Shown here: positions 34,401 to 36,080 of the stretch, one piece after another
Layout: the number at the start of each line of letters is the position of its first letter
How positions within the stretch are numbered: position 1 is the first letter of the stretch
DNA from: Cytophagaceae bacterium
GTDB lineage: Bacteria > Bacteroidota > Bacteroidia > Bacteroidales > Marinilabiliaceae
Length of the DNA: 36,080 nt
Direction of reading: 5' to 3'
NCBI GenBank assembly: GCA_031285765.1
Contig: JAITVO010000172.1
Location: forward strand, 1-36,080
Made by a program: the position numbers and the translations under genes
The notes under the pieces: generated by a model
The model's database searches: none
The model's input: the letters and a program-made list of their open reading frames with translations, nothing else
Told to the model about the DNA's origin: nothing

Positions 34401-36080
34401 GCAGGTTAACTGGAAGGGAACCGACAAAGCTGTAACCACCCTCTACTCCGGTTTCGACGTGTTTGGCAATCCGCAAACCGTTACTACAACGGCAACCGGC
34501 TGCCCCACCATAACCGTTACGGCCGGCTACGACCGCTATGGGCGACCCGCAAGCCGAACCGACGTTATTGGCACTGTAACAACCGGCTACGACCACTTTG
34601 GGCGTGTAACATCACAAACCAATATCGACGGCACAACCGCACACTACAGCTACGACGGTTTCGGAAACCTTACGGGCGAAACCACACCCACAGGCAGCGT
34701 TACCCACTCGCTGGTGTGGAACATTGCCGCCAACCAGCTCTACCGCACCGTTAGAACAGAAGATGGAGCGCCCACCCAAATGGCATGGTACGATGCAGCG
34801 GGCAGGGAAGTAATGGCACGCATCAAGGGGTTTTCGGGCGATATTTATACAGCAAAGGAGTACGACTTTTTTACCGGTGCCATCTACCGCAATTACCTGC
34901 CCGGCTATGGCAGCGCCAGCAGCCGGTACACCGAGTATGCCTACGATGAGTACGGACGAACCGCTTCGGAAACATCCATCAGTGGCACCACTAACTACTC
35001 CTACAGTGGACTCACCACCGGTGCAAGCTATCCCGATGGAACATTTAAAACCACGCTGCTCAACACTTCGGGGCTTGTGCAGTCGGTAACCGATGGCGGC
35101 GGAACCGTTAGCTACACCTACAACAGCATGGGCAAGCCCGTTACCATTAATGCCGCAGGACTGGCAACCACCATTGGGTACGACAGTCGCGGCTACCAGA
35201 CGGCGCTGAAAGACCCCAACATGAGCAACACCGCACATTACAGCTACGATGCCTACGGACAGCTCCGCAGCCATACCAATGCACGGGGACAGGCAACCAC
35301 GTTTACTTACGATGCTGCCGGACGCCCCCTTACCGAACAGCGCCCCGGCAGCGAAGGCACGCTTGCCTACAGCTACGTAGCATCGGGCAACGGCAAAGGG
35401 CGGCTGCAAAGCATCAGCATGGGAGGCGCCACAGTGCGTTCCATTGCCTACAACCCGCTGGGGCTGCCCCAAAGCATTACCGAAACCATCGACGGAACGG
35501 CTTTTACAACCTCGTACACCTACGACGGAAAAGGACGGCTGCTCCAAAAAACATCGCCATCGGGGTTCAAGCTGCTGCACATCTACAACAGCGACGGGTA
35601 CCTGACCGCGCTGCGCGACGGCAGCAACAATGCAAATATATGGATGCTCAATGCCCTGAACGCCTTTGGGCAGGTAACGCAAAGCACAGCGGGCAACGGG
35701 CTGGTGAGGAACACCTCGTTTAGCACAACCGACTTTACGCTGGAGAGCATTACGCTTAAAAACGGAACATCGGTGATGGACAACGTTACTTACAATTTCG
35801 ACGCAACATCGGGCAACCTGCTGCAGCGCAACGATGTTACCAACTCGCGTAACGAACTGTTTGGCTACGATGCACTGAACCGGCTCAACTCCATAAAGCT
35901 GAACTCGGCCGCTCCACAAACCATATCGTATGCGGCCAATGGCAACATCACAAGCAAGTACGATGTAGGCACCTACTCGTACAACAATAATAACCATGCT
36001 GTATCGGGCGTTCAGAGTTTTGGTTACACGCCGCCGAATCCTCCTGTCAGGCCTGTGCTGTTTGCTTCCATCAAGCACAC
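31444..36080 (+). CDS. Giant SpvB / FG-GAP / YD-repeat (RHS-like) protein, cut by the window edge
   Basis: At least 1,545 residues, open to the last base; the stop lies outside the window. A signal peptide (MKKITALLTTLSLFTLLHAQ) is followed by an SpvB-type domain (about 95-300; PVAIPPGTAGVQPSLSIVYN, NGLLGYGWNLAAISCIAR). Next come FG-GAP/VCBS-like calcium-binding motifs DFNADGTTD, DMDGDGLCD, DFDGDGKQD, DYNGDGLTD, DINRDGKTD and DFNGDGRCE (from about residue 392 to 730). From about residue 1060 many YD repeats follow (YSYDGFGNLTGE, YAYDEYGRTASE, FTYDAAGRPLTE). This order matches TcB/TcC-like and RHS proteins that form a hollow shell around a C-terminal effector. The RHS core and any toxin tip would lie past 36080. 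The coding strand is G+C-richer than the housekeeping genes. The long frames on the opposite strand are shadows. Confidence 0.93.
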   Translation, partial: MKKITALLTTLSLFTLLHAQPRNLTLSAPESGTKVHTARDGITFLPGYSYQATGNNTMLATVNEQLVVPVEYQSQQPSSTRQLNTSYAVGATAGTADVTPAGAAVYQIPVAIPPGTAGVQPSLSIVYNSQTGNGLLGYGWNLAAISCIARCGKTFYHDGKTDAVRLDNTDNLMLDGQRLMLVAGTHFTGGAEYRTEIETFNVIKYKTIGSSLCFEVKNRDGWTLEYGTTTDSYIETPGSSTALCWLLARVTDPSGNYMTYSYTEDGATGEFRLKRIDYTGNTGLPPYNTVEFFYETRSDRQTAYMAGKALKQTVLLKRLRASSASTTFREYRFNYYFDGMYSKLTEVEEYGQGGVRYNSTVISPGNQTFTGENLPIFLTSPKSTEAASIYSDFNADGTTDFITYPIKGSYTGSDKATLYIAYDYYDPSFSKTSAAVPLISGFERLLAGDMDGDGLCDAVRIHKSGNTYYYYIYLYKNGAFTPHWKSFTSSGGECLIGDFDGDGKQDIFFRTELNAFSCNGVKIADGGISAANAGIDYLPGVFPNSRYVMNLTGSGKTSLLTLSGSSCKVFELNGNTFGEITGFATADVTNRDGIIPGDYNGDGLTDLLIQRSNLYYYILFSTGKSFVRVNLPDLQLYSLTLPGDINRDGKTDIVQIYAMSNDASGYNAKMYTRTGTYNGSGFSFKTYEYSYIPVWKVLMVGRLYDPNTGKYLWQPFRPFFALEDFNGDGRCEIVFDDDNDVLYYKSFNDNLLLQTASITDGLNRRTAFTYRPMTSMYIYSEAAQSYTFPVITASFPLCLTESVRSTSDAHSNETRYWYTGARFHRQGKGFLGFEQVEASNYRKNRRTTTEYGYNPYYYNVYPTKQKVETDRGTATAISTTNYTHSYLSMGAKRIFPYMLQQTAIDHLSGLSVATLYHHQTADHGNPWKITETRGSMVTETTNTWAAKGGSIYKNRLIESTVKKSGLQGTFTHTVGMEYDAKGRLASQVNWKGTDKAVTTLYSGFDVFGNPQTVTTTATGCPTITVTAGYDRYGRPASRTDVIGTVTTGYDHFGRVTSQTNIDGTTAHYSYDGFGNLTGETTPTGSVTHSLVWNIAANQLYRTVRTEDGAPTQMAWYDAAGREVMARIKGFSGDIYTAKEYDFFTGAIYRNYLPGYGSASSRYTEYAYDEYGRTASETSISGTTNYSYSGLTTGASYPDGTFKTTLLNTSGLVQSVTDGGGTVSYTYNSMGKPVTINAAGLATTIGYDSRGYQTALKDPNMSNTAHYSYDAYGQLRSHTNARGQATTFTYDAAGRPLTEQRPGSEGTLAYSYVASGNGKGRLQSISMGGATVRSIAYNPLGLPQSITETIDGTAFTTSYTYDGKGRLLQKTSPSGFKLLHIYNSDGYLTALRDGSNNANIWMLNALNAFGQVTQSTAGNGLVRNTSFSTTDFTLESITLKNGTSVMDNVTYNFDATSGNLLQRNDVTNSRNELFGYDALNRLNSIKLNSAAPQTISYAANGNITSKYDVGTYSYNNNNHAVSGVQSFGYTPPNPPVRPVLFASIKH

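Noticed and set aside
34612..36078. 488-residue open frame on the minus strand
   Set aside because: It is antisense to the YD-repeat coding frame, which has SpvB and YD motifs throughout. The antisense product is low-complexity Val/Gly/Cys-rich text with no start context.

Overview
The window looks like a chromosome segment from a member of the Bacteroidota, most probably order Bacteroidales. Several independent signs agree. Start codons lack Shine-Dalgarno sequences. Seven gene or operon starts are preceded by the Bacteroidota promoter pattern TTTG-N18..20-TAnnTTTG. There is a C-terminal type IX secretion (T9SS) sorting domain, giant SpvB/YD-repeat surface proteins, and Bacteroidota-style versions of xerD, ychF, class III fbp, serC and gcvT. 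I cannot name the genus.

Layout, left to right. Positions 1-403 are a mosaic 42/43-bp tandem array with no gene. Positions 584-6955 (minus) form a two-gene operon: a small lipoprotein, then a 1,900-residue secreted YD/SpvB-type protein. A 23-bp tandem array (7354-7632) separates it from a second minus-strand operon (7651-11822), a secreted protein translationally coupled to a periplasmic beta-propeller sensor with a SpoIIE/PP2C phosphatase output. Positions 12167-13383 hold xerD between two inverted copies of a ~120-bp palindromic repeat. Housekeeping genes follow: a TIGR01777 epimerase-like protein (minus), fbp (plus) and ychF (plus).

Positions 18213-21185 (minus) encode a three-part metallopeptidase/propeller/barrel envelope protein. 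Its upstream region (21186-22391) is rich in repeats: a second palindromic repeat family and a 21-bp tandem array. Next is a putative zinc-metallopeptidase lipoprotein gene (22392-24054) whose signal-peptide region has been thrown out of frame by a perfect 16-bp tandem duplication, then a second small lipoprotein gene. After a decayed stretch come serC and gcvT as a minus-strand serine/glycine/one-carbon operon. Then come a fused cytochrome b/HdrD-like iron-sulfur oxidoreductase (minus), a SUI1/YciH factor (plus), and a plus-strand operon of a T9SS-sorted small protein and a second giant SpvB/FG-GAP/YD-repeat protein that runs off the right edge.

No tRNA, rRNA, CRISPR array or complete insertion sequence was seen. 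The most notable points are the 16-bp duplication that acts like an on/off switch or a fresh null mutation, three unrelated short-period tandem arrays within 22 kb, two families of ~123-bp palindromic elements, and two separate small-gene plus giant-YD-protein operons.
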